Shown here: piece after piece, positions 1 to 8,580 of the stretch
Layout of the letters: every line of letters begins with the position of its first letter
Numbering within the stretch: the stretch's first letter is position 1
DNA from: Thermohalobaculum sp963700775
GTDB taxonomy: Bacteria; Pseudomonadota; Alphaproteobacteria; Rhodobacterales; Rhodobacteraceae
Assembly: GCA_963700775.1 (NCBI GenBank)
Contig: CAVOYU010000010.1
Span: forward strand, 110,753 to 174,752
Length of the DNA: 64,000 nucleotides
Reading direction: 5' to 3'
Notes under the pieces: model-generated
Database searches by the model: none
The model's input: the letters and a program-made list of their open reading frames with translations, nothing else
What the model was told of the DNA's origin: nothing
Program-made: the position numbers and the translations under genes

Positions 1-858
1 CGGCTGATCGGCGATTTCGCCGCCAGCCCGCCGGCTCTCTGGTTCACCTATCACTGCTATTACAAGGCGCCGGACCTCATCGGACCGGCGGTGAGCACGG
101 CGCTGGGCATCCCCTACGCGATCTCCGAGGCATCGGTATCGCCGCGCCGCCGTGACGGTCCATGGGCCGGCTTCGCCACGCTTTCCGACGCCGCCATCAC
201 CCGGGCCGACAGGCTGTTCTGGACCACCGCCCGCGACCGCCCGGGCCTCGAGTCAGCGGGTCATGGCGCGAAGCTTGTTCATCTGCCGGCCTTCCTCGAT
301 CCCGGCCCGGCAACCGCGCCGCACGCCGCCGGCACCACGCTGCATCTGCTGGCAGTGGCCATGATGCGCCCGGGCGACAAGCTCGAGAGCTACCGCCGCC
401 TCGCCGCCGGCCTGGCGAAGCTTGGTGGCGACTGGCGTCTGACCGTCATCGGACACGGCGCGGCGCAGGCCGAAGTGCTGGCGCTCCTCGCCCCGTTCGC
501 TGACCGCGTGACCCATATCGGTAGCGTCACCGACCCGACCCTGATCCGACCGCATTACGAGGCGGCGGACCTGCTGGTCTGGCCCGGCGTCAACGAGGGC
601 GTCGGCATGGCCTGGCTCGAGGCGCAGGCCGCCGGCCTGCCCGTGGTGGCCGAGGACGGCCCCGCCGCGCGGGCGCTGGTCGGCGGCGGCTGGCTCGCAC
701 CTCCGGACGACGCCGCCGCCTTTGCCGCCGCCATCGCCGGTGCCGCCGGCAACCGCGCGGGCCTGTCCCTTGCCGCCCGCGACCACGTCGAGAGGCATCA
801 CAGTCTCGACGCCGCCGCCGCGACCCTGAAGTCCAGCCTCTCTGAGCTCATCCCGTGA
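1..858 (+). CDS. Glycosyltransferase family 4, 5'-truncated by window edge
   Basis: The reading frame is open from base 1, so the start lies upstream of the window; 285 residues are visible. The C-terminal half has the GT-B family 4 layout. It contains the donor-site EX7E motif EGVGMAWLE (about visible residues 199-207), followed by AQAAGLPVVAEDGP, typical of nucleotide-sugar binding in retaining GT4 enzymes. It probably transfers a sugar to a surface glycan or lipid at the inner membrane; the substrate cannot be read from sequence. Its TGA stop overlaps the GTG start of the next gene by 4 nt (GTGA), so the two are probably translationally coupled in one operon. Confidence 0.85.
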   Translation, partial: RLIGDFAASPPALWFTYHCYYKAPDLIGPAVSTALGIPYAISEASVSPRRRDGPWAGFATLSDAAITRADRLFWTTARDRPGLESAGHGAKLVHLPAFLDPGPATAPHAAGTTLHLLAVAMMRPGDKLESYRRLAAGLAKLGGDWRLTVIGHGAAQAEVLALLAPFADRVTHIGSVTDPTLIRPHYEAADLLVWPGVNEGVGMAWLEAQAAGLPVVAEDGPAARALVGGGWLAPPDDAAAFAAAIAGAAGNRAGLSLAARDHVERHHSLDAAAATLKSSLSELIP

Positions 859-1451
859 CCCGGATCGCCCTCATGCGCCATTTCCCCACCAGCTGGAACC
901 AGGCGCGCCGGCTGCAGGGGCAGACCGACATCTCGCTGACAGACGCCGCCCGGCACGCGCTCGAAGGCCTCGCAATCCCCGCCCCCTGGAACCAGGCGAG
1001 GTTGGTCGCCTCGACGCTGATGCGTGCCGACGAGACCGCCCGCATCCTCGCCCGCGGCCGCGCGGTCGAGAGCGACACCCGGCTGGTCGAGGTGGACTAC
1101 GGCGCCTGGGAGGGCCGGCGCGGTGCCGACCTGCTGGCCGACCCGTCCTCGGGCTACTCCCATGTGGAGAACTGGGGCTGGCACCACCGCCCGCCCGAGG
1201 GCGAGAGCCCCTGGGACGCCTGGCAGCGGGTTCGGCCGGCGCTGGCCGAGATCGCCGTGGCTGGGGCCCCTGCGCTGCTGATCGTACACCGGGCGCTGAT
1301 GCGTGTGGTGCTCGCGCGGGCCTGGGGCTGGGACTTCGACCGCCCGGAACCATTCAAGATCAGGCGCGGCCGCATCTACCCGATGACCCTCGCGCCGGAC
1401 GGCGCCCCTTCCGACCCCGGCGAGCCCGTCCGCCTGGTGCCGTTCCCTTGA
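855..1451 (+). CDS. Histidine phosphatase family protein
   Basis: A 198-residue protein of the phosphoglycerate-mutase-like superfamily. The phosphoacceptor motif lies at the very N terminus as LMRHFPTSWN (H9), a variant of the usual RHGxT with Phe for Gly. The second histidine motif is LLIVHRALMR near residue 140. Such small enzymes dephosphorylate small phosphomonoesters (alpha-ribazole phosphate, sugar phosphates, phosphoglycerate); here the flanking glycosyltransferases suggest a sugar-phosphate substrate, which is inference. It starts at GTG inside the stop of the upstream gene, and its stop overlaps a TTG start downstream, making it the second member of a four-gene coupled operon. Confidence 0.85.
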   Translation: MTRIALMRHFPTSWNQARRLQGQTDISLTDAARHALEGLAIPAPWNQARLVASTLMRADETARILARGRAVESDTRLVEVDYGAWEGRRGADLLADPSSGYSHVENWGWHHRPPEGESPWDAWQRVRPALAEIAVAGAPALLIVHRALMRVVLARAWGWDFDRPEPFKIRRGRIYPMTLAPDGAPSDPGEPVRLVPFP

Positions 1452-2578
1452 CCCGGGTCGCCTTCCTCTGCTGCCACCTGACCGGCACGGGCCACCTGGT
1501 CCGCACCCTCTCCCTCGCCCGCGCCACAGCGGCTGCAAGTGCCGAAGTGATGGTGATCAGCGGCGGACGGGCGCTGGCGCATGTGGACACGGCCGGACTG
1601 CGACTCATGCAGCTTCCCCCGGTCCACGTACCAGATTTCGACTTCTCGACCCTGCGCCGGCCGGACGGAACTCCCGCAGATCCGTCCTACATGGCCGCCC
1701 GGCGCGATACGCTGATCGAGGCGATCCGCGACTTCCGACCCGACGCTCTCGTCACCGAGACATTCCCCCTCGGGCGGCGCATCCTGGCGGCAGAGTTCGA
1801 GGCTGCCATCGCCGCCGCCCGCGAGGTCAGGCCGGGCTCGGCGGTCCTGGCCTCGGTCCGCGACATTCCTGAACCGCCGAGCAGGCGCGGCAAACTCGAC
1901 GAGGCCGCCGGCCGTCTGCGCCGCCACTATGACGCGGTGCTGGTCCATGGAGACAAAGGCTTCCTGCCGCTGTCGGCTACCTGGCCGCTGCCCGGCGACC
2001 TCGCGCGGACGATCCGGCACACAGGCTACGTCGCTGAGCCCGGCCCGCCCAGCTGCGGCCCCGCCGGCGAGACCGTCCTGGTCTCGGTCGGCGGCGGCGT
2101 GCTCGGCCGCCGCCTTCTGACGTTGGCGGCTGGGGCAGCCGCACGGTCGCAGCAGCCCTGGCATCTTCTTGCCGGGGGGTCGGATGCGCCGGAACTGGCG
2201 GGAGAGCTATCGTCCCGGTTTGTGTCGCCCAACCTCGTCATCGAGCCCGCCCGACCCGACTACCGCGCCCTGCTCGCGACCGCCGCCTGTTCGGTCAGCC
2301 TCGCGGGCTACAACACGGTCATGGATCTTGCCGGCTGCGATACTCCCGCCATCGTCGTTCCCTTCGACGAGCACGGCGAGCGCGAACAGGTGATCCGGGC
2401 GGAACGGCTGGCGGGGCTGCCCGGTTTCGCGGTAGTGAGGCTTGCCGACCTGACCCCGGAGTGCCTCGCCGCCGCGGCCAGGGCCGCCGCCGAAGGCCAG
2501 CGCCGTCCGCCGATGCCCATCGCCCGCGACGGCGCGGCCCGCGCCGCCGCGACGATACTGGAGCTTGCCGCGAAATGA
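1448..2578 (+). CDS. MurG/COG4671-like glycosyltransferase
   Basis: A 376-residue GT-B fold protein. The N terminus has a glycine-rich acceptor-side loop (CCHLTGTGHLVRTL, residues 8-21). The C-terminal donor half contains VLVSVGGGVLG and GYNTVMDLAGCDTPAIVVPF, a pattern seen in MurG-like and COG4671 predicted glycosyltransferases. The start is a TTG that overlaps the preceding stop (TTGA); no better in-frame start lies nearby, and four-base coupling is the rule in this operon. Donor and acceptor are unknown. It ends with an ATGA overlap into the methyltransferase gene. Confidence 0.75.
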   Translation: MTRVAFLCCHLTGTGHLVRTLSLARATAAASAEVMVISGGRALAHVDTAGLRLMQLPPVHVPDFDFSTLRRPDGTPADPSYMAARRDTLIEAIRDFRPDALVTETFPLGRRILAAEFEAAIAAAREVRPGSAVLASVRDIPEPPSRRGKLDEAAGRLRRHYDAVLVHGDKGFLPLSATWPLPGDLARTIRHTGYVAEPGPPSCGPAGETVLVSVGGGVLGRRLLTLAAGAAARSQQPWHLLAGGSDAPELAGELSSRFVSPNLVIEPARPDYRALLATAACSVSLAGYNTVMDLAGCDTPAIVVPFDEHGEREQVIRAERLAGLPGFAVVRLADLTPECLAAAARAAAEGQRRPPMPIARDGAARAAATILELAAK

Positions 2579-3282
2579 CCGAGCGCCGCCGCATCCACGA
2601 TGTCGAGGGGCTGAGCGAACGGCTGCAGACGATCACCAACCGCGCCCGGGTCGACCTGCGCTACCTGCACGACGAGCGCACCCGCGAGCACATCATCGCC
2701 GCCACTCGCGATTGCTCCCGAATTCTCGACATCGGCGCCGGGATGCGGGGACATCTGGGCGCTCTCGCGGGCCGGGTCGAGACGCTCGACCTCAACGATA
2801 TCGACGCCGAGGCCGAGAACCTGACCCGGCCCGATATCCTGGGCGATGCCTGCCAGCCCTTCCCGGATTGGATGGCGGGCCGCTACGACGCGGTGATCGC
2901 GCTCGCGATCCTCGAGCATGTCTACGACCCGCCCGCAGCAGTCGCAAACTTCCGCGCCGCGCTGAAGCCGGGCGGCAGGCTGTTCCTCTATGTTCCCTGG
3001 ATGTGGCGCTACCACGCGCCGCGAAACCTGGTGTTCCAGGACTACCAGCGGCTCAGCCGCGACGGCATGGCCTATCTGCTGCGCGACTTCGACGAGGTGA
3101 CGCTCTACCCGCTCCGCGGCAAGTACTCCGCCATCCTCAACATGCTGAAATTCTGGAAGCCCGCGGTCGAACGCCGGTTCGGCGGCCGGGTCAACCGTCT
3201 GCTCGACCGAAGGGTCTCGGGCTGGCGCAACACCGTGCAGGCCAGCGGCTTCTTCGCCGAGGCGTTGAAACCGCCGGATTGA
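2575..3282 (+). CDS. Class I SAM-dependent methyltransferase
   Basis: A 235-residue protein with motif I RILDIGAGMRGHLG near residue 45, an acidic end of strand 2 (VETLDLNDID) and the post-motif AILEHVYDPPAAVANFRAALKPGG typical of Methyltransf_11/23 domains. I chose the ATG at 2575, which overlaps the previous stop by 4 nt; the frame stays open upstream but only as a shadow of the preceding gene. It is the last gene of the coupled glycosyltransferase-phosphatase operon and may methylate the glycan or its lipid carrier. The substrate is not identifiable. Confidence 0.8.
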   Translation: MTERRRIHDVEGLSERLQTITNRARVDLRYLHDERTREHIIAATRDCSRILDIGAGMRGHLGALAGRVETLDLNDIDAEAENLTRPDILGDACQPFPDWMAGRYDAVIALAILEHVYDPPAAVANFRAALKPGGRLFLYVPWMWRYHAPRNLVFQDYQRLSRDGMAYLLRDFDEVTLYPLRGKYSAILNMLKFWKPAVERRFGGRVNRLLDRRVSGWRNTVQASGFFAEALKPPD

Positions 3283-3334
3283 CCCGCAAGCCCCGCCATC
3301 GCATGGTCCGCGCCAGACCACGAAGGAAGTGCCG

Positions 3335-4273
3335 ATGTCCCGTAGTCACGACCTCTATCCGCGCCCCGAGAACATCCACTGGGGCTACCATGACGCCAGC
3401 CTGCCGCCGGTGCTCCGCATCGACTCCGGCGATACAGTAAATCTCACGGCATGGCCCGCGGCCGACGCCCGTTCACTGCCGCCGGACCGCTCGCTGGTGC
3501 AGGCCGATCATCTGAAGGCGATCGAGACCTGCGTGCAAGGCCAGGCAACCCACATGCTCACAGGCCCGGTCTTCGTCGAAGGCGCCAGGCCCGGCGACGT
3601 GCTGCAAGTCGACATCCTCGACATCAGGCTCAACGAGCGCTGGGGCTACACCGCGATCCGGCCGCTGCGCGGCACGCTGCCCGATGAGTTCGACCGCTTC
3701 GCAATCATGCATGCCCTGATCAACGCCGAGGCGATGACCGCCCGCCTCCCCTGGGGCACCGACATCCCGCTCTCGCCGTTCTTCGGCATCATCGCGGTGG
3801 CGCCCCCGCCCCACTGGGGGCGGGTGCCCTCGATCCAGCCGCGGAAGTTCGGCGGCAACATGGATAACAAGGAGTTGGTGGCCGGGACGACGCTCTATTT
3901 GCCGGTCTTCGCCGAGGGTGCGTTGTTCTCGGCCGGCGACGGTCACGCGGTGCAGGGCGACGGCGAGGTCTGCATCACCGCGCTGGAGACAGGACTGAAG
4001 GGCAGCTTCCGACTGACCGTGCGCAACGACCTGGGCTACGATTACCCCTTCGCCGAGAGCCCGACGCACCTGATCTCCATCGGCATGCACGAGGACCTCG
4101 ACGAGGCGGCGCGGATCGCCGTGCGCCAGATGATCGGCCATGTCTGCCGGCGGACCAACCTCAGCCGCGAGCAGGCCTACATGCTGTGTTCGATCCAAGG
4201 CGACCTGCACGTGACCCAGACCGTCGACGGCGAGAAGGGCTGCCACATGATGCTGGCGAAGGCGGTGCTTTGA
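3335..4273 (+). CDS. Acetamidase/formamidase family protein
   Basis: A 312-residue protein of the FmdA/AmdA family, which hydrolyses short amides such as formamide or acetamide to the acid plus ammonia in the cytosol. Family signatures visible are RPGDVLQVDILD, GNMDNKELVAGTTLYLPV and GDGHAVQGDGEV, and the length fits the family. An AAGGAAG Shine-Dalgarno 5 nt upstream supports the ATG at 3335 over the GTG two codons earlier. It sits between glycan genes, with a 52-nt gap from the methyltransferase and a short gap to the next GT2. A role in deacylating amido sugars is conceivable but purely speculative. Confidence 0.85.
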   Translation: MSRSHDLYPRPENIHWGYHDASLPPVLRIDSGDTVNLTAWPAADARSLPPDRSLVQADHLKAIETCVQGQATHMLTGPVFVEGARPGDVLQVDILDIRLNERWGYTAIRPLRGTLPDEFDRFAIMHALINAEAMTARLPWGTDIPLSPFFGIIAVAPPPHWGRVPSIQPRKFGGNMDNKELVAGTTLYLPVFAEGALFSAGDGHAVQGDGEVCITALETGLKGSFRLTVRNDLGYDYPFAESPTHLISIGMHEDLDEAARIAVRQMIGHVCRRTNLSREQAYMLCSIQGDLHVTQTVDGEKGCHMMLAKAVL

Positions 4274-4298
4274 CCGCCACGCGGAGCGCTTGAATGAA

Positions 4299-5336
4299 AT
4301 GACGCTGGTTTCGGTGGTCGTACCGGCCTTCAACGCGGCCCGGACGTTGTCGGAAACGCTCGACAGCGTCCGCGCTCAGGACTGGAGCGACCTCGAGATC
4401 GTCGTCGTCGATGATGGCTCGACCGATGCGACCGCCGCGATCGCTCGGCAACATGCTGCCGGCGACCCGCGGATCCGGGTGATCTCCCAGCCGAACGGCG
4501 GGGCATCGAGGGCACGGAACCACGGCATCGAAACCACCCGGGCCGCCTATGTCGCGCCCTGCGACGCCGACGACATCTGGCATCCGGAGAAGATATCGCG
4601 CCTGATGCACCGGATGCAGGAGCTGGGGCCGGAGACCGGCTACGTCTATTCGCTGTCCCGCAAGATCGACGCCAACAGCCGGATCACCGGCCAGGCCGGG
4701 TTTCCGGGCTACGAGGGCGCGGTCTACCTGAGGTCGCTGGTCCTGAATTTTGTCGGCAATGGTAGCGCGATCCTCGCGCGACGCGCGGCGCTCGAAGGTG
4801 TCGCCGGCTACGCGACCGCGCTCGGGAACTGGGAGGACTGGCACCTGCAGACCGTGATTGCCCGGCACTGGAAGGTGGGCTGCGTGCCGCATTTTCTGAC
4901 CGGATACCGGGTAGCTGGACAGGGAAAGTCCGCGAACGAACTTCACATGCTGACGATTGCGCAGGAAGCGACGCGACTGGTCTTCGAGGCCTGTCCCGAG
5001 ACCCCACGCCAGGTGCGCGACGCCGCGATGGCGGCGCGAAGCGCCCGTCTTGCGGTGAAGAAGCTGCGCCTGCGCATGTTCGGTGGCGCGGCACGGGATC
5101 TGGCGCGCGCGATCAGTCTGTCGCCGCGAATCGCGCTGGAAGTCGCCTGGCTCACCTTGTCGGCCAGAATCGCCGCGGCGGGACAGACAGGGCGCGGCCT
5201 CCGGGGTTGGCCAGAGCCGGGCCCGCAGTTCTTCGCCGTCGGTCCCGAGACGCCGGTTGGCACGCCGGACCGCCCGGTGCTGCATCGGCTGGTCGGCGAA
5301 TTCGGTAGAACTCGAGGACGCGTTCTTTTCGGCTAA
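4299..5336 (+). CDS. Glycosyltransferase family 2
   Basis: A 345-residue GT-A enzyme. It begins VSVVVPAFNAARTL, then has IVVVDDGSTDAT (nucleotide-binding Asp) and the metal-binding acidic cluster CDADDIWHPEK near residue 90. An inverting transfer from a nucleotide sugar to a growing glycan is expected. An in-frame TTG at 4290 lies too close to the GGAG at 4283, so I prefer ATG 4299, which also matches where GT2 proteins usually begin. It follows the amidase by 25 nt, so the same transcript is likely. Confidence 0.82.
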   Translation: MTLVSVVVPAFNAARTLSETLDSVRAQDWSDLEIVVVDDGSTDATAAIARQHAAGDPRIRVISQPNGGASRARNHGIETTRAAYVAPCDADDIWHPEKISRLMHRMQELGPETGYVYSLSRKIDANSRITGQAGFPGYEGAVYLRSLVLNFVGNGSAILARRAALEGVAGYATALGNWEDWHLQTVIARHWKVGCVPHFLTGYRVAGQGKSANELHMLTIAQEATRLVFEACPETPRQVRDAAMAARSARLAVKKLRLRMFGGAARDLARAISLSPRIALEVAWLTLSARIAAAGQTGRGLRGWPEPGPQFFAVGPETPVGTPDRPVLHRLVGEFGRTRGRVLFG

Positions 5337-5687
5337 CGCGGCCTCCCGCGCGGGCGAGCAGGCTTCGAACCATGGCACCTCGCGATCGATCTCGGGTGCA
5401 GGGAACTGACGGGCGAATCAGGCCGCGATGAGCGGACGCGCCGCCCCCCGGCACCACGATCGCGAGTTCGGCGCCCGGATGCGCCGGGACAGGACGGTCG
5501 TTTTTTTCGACGCCTGACCCACAATCTCCGCAATTCCGCGCTATGCACCGGCCGACAGGTCCATGGTCCTAACGTTTGTCCGGCTGCCCGCAGCACTGAC
5601 AGATGCCCGGGAGAGCAGAGGGGGAGCGCGCATGGCAGCAACAGATCGGCCCGGCGCCAGCAAGGCCGGCGGCAAGGAGCGGCAGGC
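5337..5687. other. Non-coding gap between GT2 and GT4
   Basis: About 350 nt with no convincing gene on either strand; the open frames here have no recognisable domain and arginine/proline-rich shadow composition. A small CCGGG-stem hairpin (5474-5488) is followed 12 nt later by a seven-T run (5501-5507), so weak transcription termination after the GT2 gene is possible. The strong AAGGAG site for the next gene is at 5674-5679. Confidence 0.4.
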
Positions 5688-6857
5688 ATGAAGGTCGCGG
5701 TCATCGGAGCGCGCGGGATCCCGAATGTCGAGGGAGGCGCAGAGAAGAACGCCGAGCAGTTGTTCCCGCTGGTCGCGGAACGGCACGACGTCACCCTCTA
5801 CGCGATCCGCAGCTACACCACGGTTCCGTCGTACAGGAATATCAGGATTGTCACCTCTCCCCTGTTCCGCCTGTTCGGCACCGAGAAGCTGCCCTGCTAC
5901 ATCTATGCGACCCTGCGCTCGTTCTGGGAGCGCCCGGACATCATCCACTGCCAAGGCCTCGGTTCGGCGGTGTTCCTGGCTCTCTATAAGCTGGCGGCCC
6001 GCAGGGTCGTGGTCCGCTATGGTTCGATCGACTACAAGATGGCGAAATGGTCGCCGATTGGGCGCTTCGGGTTCTGGATCAGCGAGTGGCAGCTGCGCTT
6101 CGCGGACGCGGTGATCGCCGTGACCCCGGCGCTTAAGGAGAGCCTGGTCAGCCGCGGGTTCCGAGTCCGCATTGAGGTCATCCCCAACGCGCTCGATCCG
6201 ATCGAGGGAATTTCCGGCAACGCCGACAAGGTGATGGCCGAGCACGGGCTCGTGGACGGGTCGTTTGTCCTCGGCATCGGCCGGCTGACCGCCCAGAAGG
6301 ATTTCGCTACCCTGATCCGCGCCTTCCAAATGTCGCGCGCGCGAGGCGAATGCCGGTTCGGCAAGCTGGTGATCGTGGGCGGCGACGACGGCAGCGGCTA
6401 CCATCAGGAGCTGCTGGCCGAGGCCGGCGACGACGTCATCTTCACCGGCCGCCTGCCCCGGCCGGAGGTGCAGGCGCTGCTCACCCGCTGCGGCGCCTAC
6501 GTGAATAGCTCGGTCCACGAGGGCATGTCGAACGCCGTGCTCGAGGCCGTCTCCGCCGGCTGCCCGGTGCTGCTCAGCGACATTGTCGAGAATCGCGACC
6601 TGCCGGTTGGCGCGCATCATTTCTTCCGCACCGGCGACGCCGCTGCCCTGTCCGGCGCCCTTTACGAGGCATCCAGGCGGCCGGCGGACTTCGTGGTCTC
6701 GCAGGCGCCGTTCATTACCTGGGACCAGGTCGGGGCGCGGACCCTCGCGCTCTACGACTCGCTGTTCGAGCGCCGGGGTGCCGCGGGGTCAGCTCCCAAA
6801 CGCGAGACCGAGTCGCCCGCGGCGAGCGACGATTCTAACCCGGCCGTTAAGATTTAA
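5688..6857 (+). CDS. Glycosyltransferase family 4
   Basis: A 389-residue GT-B enzyme. The N terminus, MKVAVIGARGIPNVEGGAEK, carries the glycine-rich acceptor loop found in rhamnosyl/mannosyltransferase-like GT4 proteins. The C-terminal half has GIGRLTAQKDFATLI, VIVGGDDGSGY and the EX7E motif EGMSNAVLE near residue 282. It has a strong Shine-Dalgarno AAGGAG with 8-nt spacing. It presumably adds one sugar to the polysaccharide encoded by this locus. The last 25 residues are polar and disordered in appearance. Confidence 0.88.
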   Translation: MKVAVIGARGIPNVEGGAEKNAEQLFPLVAERHDVTLYAIRSYTTVPSYRNIRIVTSPLFRLFGTEKLPCYIYATLRSFWERPDIIHCQGLGSAVFLALYKLAARRVVVRYGSIDYKMAKWSPIGRFGFWISEWQLRFADAVIAVTPALKESLVSRGFRVRIEVIPNALDPIEGISGNADKVMAEHGLVDGSFVLGIGRLTAQKDFATLIRAFQMSRARGECRFGKLVIVGGDDGSGYHQELLAEAGDDVIFTGRLPRPEVQALLTRCGAYVNSSVHEGMSNAVLEAVSAGCPVLLSDIVENRDLPVGAHHFFRTGDAAALSGALYEASRRPADFVVSQAPFITWDQVGARTLALYDSLFERRGAAGSAPKRETESPAASDDSNPAVKI

Positions 6858-6869
6858 CCGAATGCCAAT

Positions 6870-6898
6870 TTGACATGAGAGGCCGCCCGGCCGATTAG
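6870..6898 (+). promoter_or_regulatory. Candidate sigma70-type promoter upstream of pectate lyase
   Basis: A perfect TTGACA (6870-6875) is followed after 17 nt by GATTAG (6893-6898), which matches the -10 consensus at three positions including the second A. It lies just after the stop of the GT4 gene, and would start a transcript near 6905 with a leader of about 540 nt before the pectate lyase ATG. The -35 is convincing, the -10 weak. Confidence 0.35.
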
Positions 6899-6920
6899 GC
6901 TCTAGATAAAGGCATTTGTT

Positions 6921-6955
6921 AGAATCAGCCGGCAAATCATTGATTCTCTTGCCGG
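6921..6955 (+). other. Interleaved inverted repeats in a long leader
   Basis: Two 7-bp inverted repeats are interlocked in A-B-A'-B' order: AGAATCA (6921-6927) with TGATTCT (6941-6947), and CCGGCAA (6929-6935) with TTGCCGG (6949-6955). In RNA this topology is that of an H-type pseudoknot, although the 2-nt third loop looks short; in DNA it could be overlapping operator sites. It lies about 15 nt after the predicted transcription start. Confidence 0.4.
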
Positions 6956-7447
6956 AGAGCGGCCCATCTTCCGCCACACTCTGTCTCGGCGGGAGAAGGA
7001 AACAGACCGCCACACCTTGCGATTGCAAAGCCTGTTCGTTTCGTTCCGCTATTAACAATCTTACACTTGGAAATGGTCAGTTCGCCGCCTAGACCGTTGA
7101 ATACCCGATCGGCTCCATGCACGATTGTCCGACAAGAAAAGAAAATCTTCGAGGACGTGATGCCCATGGGCATCGAGTAGGTGGTTCCAGATTATTCCGT
7201 TTCGACCCCCGCGGGTGCTTTGCTGCATCCTTGGCAAGTAGTCCCGCGCTGCATGGGGTTTTGTGGGTCGGAAGATCGGTTGCGGCGGGCCAGTGCGGGC
7301 CCGTTCGGAAATCGGTCTGATGTCGGCGGCCGCCGCCCAAAGGGGTGAAGGGCGACCGGGCTTCCGCCGACGCCGTGCCTGTCGCGTGTTCATGGGTAAT
7401 TAGTGAATCCAAGGCACCAACGAACTGAAGCTGTGCGAGGGAAGAAA

Positions 7448-8580
7448 ATGACACTGAGTTTCGAGGGAGCGGAAGGTTTCGGCGCCGAAGCAACCGGCGG
7501 CCGTGGCGGACAGATCATCAGGGTTACGAATTCGAACGACTCCGGCGAGGGAAGCCTGCGCTGGGCGATCGAGAATTTCTCCGGCCCGCGTATTATCGTC
7601 TTCGATGTGGCCGAGGTAAATCTGACCAGAGCAACATCACGGTGAAGGACGGGGATGTCACCATCGCCGGCCAGACGGCTGGCGGGGTTGAGGTCACTGG
7701 CGGGACGCTAAAGTTTCGCGACGGCAACGTGATCATGCGGGGCATGATCTTCCGGCCCGGCGATGGCTCCGTCGGCGAGGACCCCGACAATGCGCGACGG
7801 ACTTCAGTCAGGAACCAGCGGGCAAGGTCGTCAGCGATCTGATGTTCGACCATAACTCGTTCGAATGGGCGGTCGACGAAAACATCGACTTCTACAAGCA
7901 GGTCGTCGACGTCACCTTTTCGAACAACATCGTCGCACAGGGTCTTCATCGGCAGCATCCACCCCAAGGGCGACCACAGCATGGGGATGCTCATCAGCGG
8001 CGGACACGGATGCCGTGCCGACGCGAATTACGATCGAGCAGCAATCTGTTCGCCTTCAACTACTGGAGGAACCCGTGGGTGAAGCACGGGCAGGAAATCG
8101 AGTTTACCAACAACTACATCTATGGCGTCGGCGACCAATCCACCTACGCACTGACTTTCGGCAATCACGTCAGCGATTCACCTGCATTGCCGATGAGTGT
8201 CAACATCATCGGCAACTACTACGAAGCCGCGTCATATACCGAGAATCAGAGTGCTGCGCCGATCACACTTCACCAATAAGGCGGAAGCCGAGTACTACCT
8301 GTCCGGAAAACGAGTTCTGATTCGAATGGCAACAAGATCGCAGCCGGATACCGTTTGACCGGCTCGGGCGAGATCGTGAACAGCACGGACTTTAGGAGCG
8401 GCCTCACCCTCATTTCCGCCTCTGAGGTGAGAGACTATGTCCTGGCGAATGTCGGCGCGAACCCGAGCAATCGCGATGCCACCGACGCTAACATAATCGA
8501 CCTCGTCCGCGAGCACAGTGGTTCAATTGTCGATAGCGTATCGGAGGCCGGAGGCTGGCCGAACCGCTCCGAAGTTCACG
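7448..8580 (+). pseudogene. Pectate lyase-type beta-helix domain, multiply frameshifted
   Basis: Pieces in three frames line up as one right-handed beta-helix polysaccharide lyase. In order they are AEGFGAEATGGRGGQIIRVT (frame 2, from ATG 7448), NITVKDGDVTIAGQTAGG and GNVIMRGMIFRPGDG (frame 1, from about 7621), HNSFEWAVDENIDFY (frame 3), HPKGDHSMGMLISGG (frame 1), NLFAFNYWRNPWVKHG (frame 3), FTNKAEAEYY (frame 1) and GYRLTGSGEIVNSTDF (frame 3). At least six indels are needed, near 7620, 7795, 7945, 8030, 8270, 8320 and 8560. The family cleaves pectate or related acidic glycans by beta-elimination. No N-terminal signal peptide is visible. Either a decaying gene or a badly resolved stretch of assembly. 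Confidence 0.75.

Larger units (their letters stand above)
6858..7447. other. 590-nt intergenic leader region
   Basis: No supported gene on either strand; base composition is more AT-rich than neighbours. It holds the TTGACA promoter candidate and the interleaved inverted repeats listed separately. A GAGGGAAGAAA ribosome-binding stretch precedes the ATG at 7448. The remainder shows nothing I recognise. Confidence 0.45.

Noticed and set aside
6980..7060. Possible c-di-GMP (GEMM) riboswitch suggested by TGCAAAGCC in the pectate lyase leader
   Set aside because: Only that short stretch matches; the other conserved blocks of the aptamer (GGGCAAACC and the tetraloop-receptor region) are absent.
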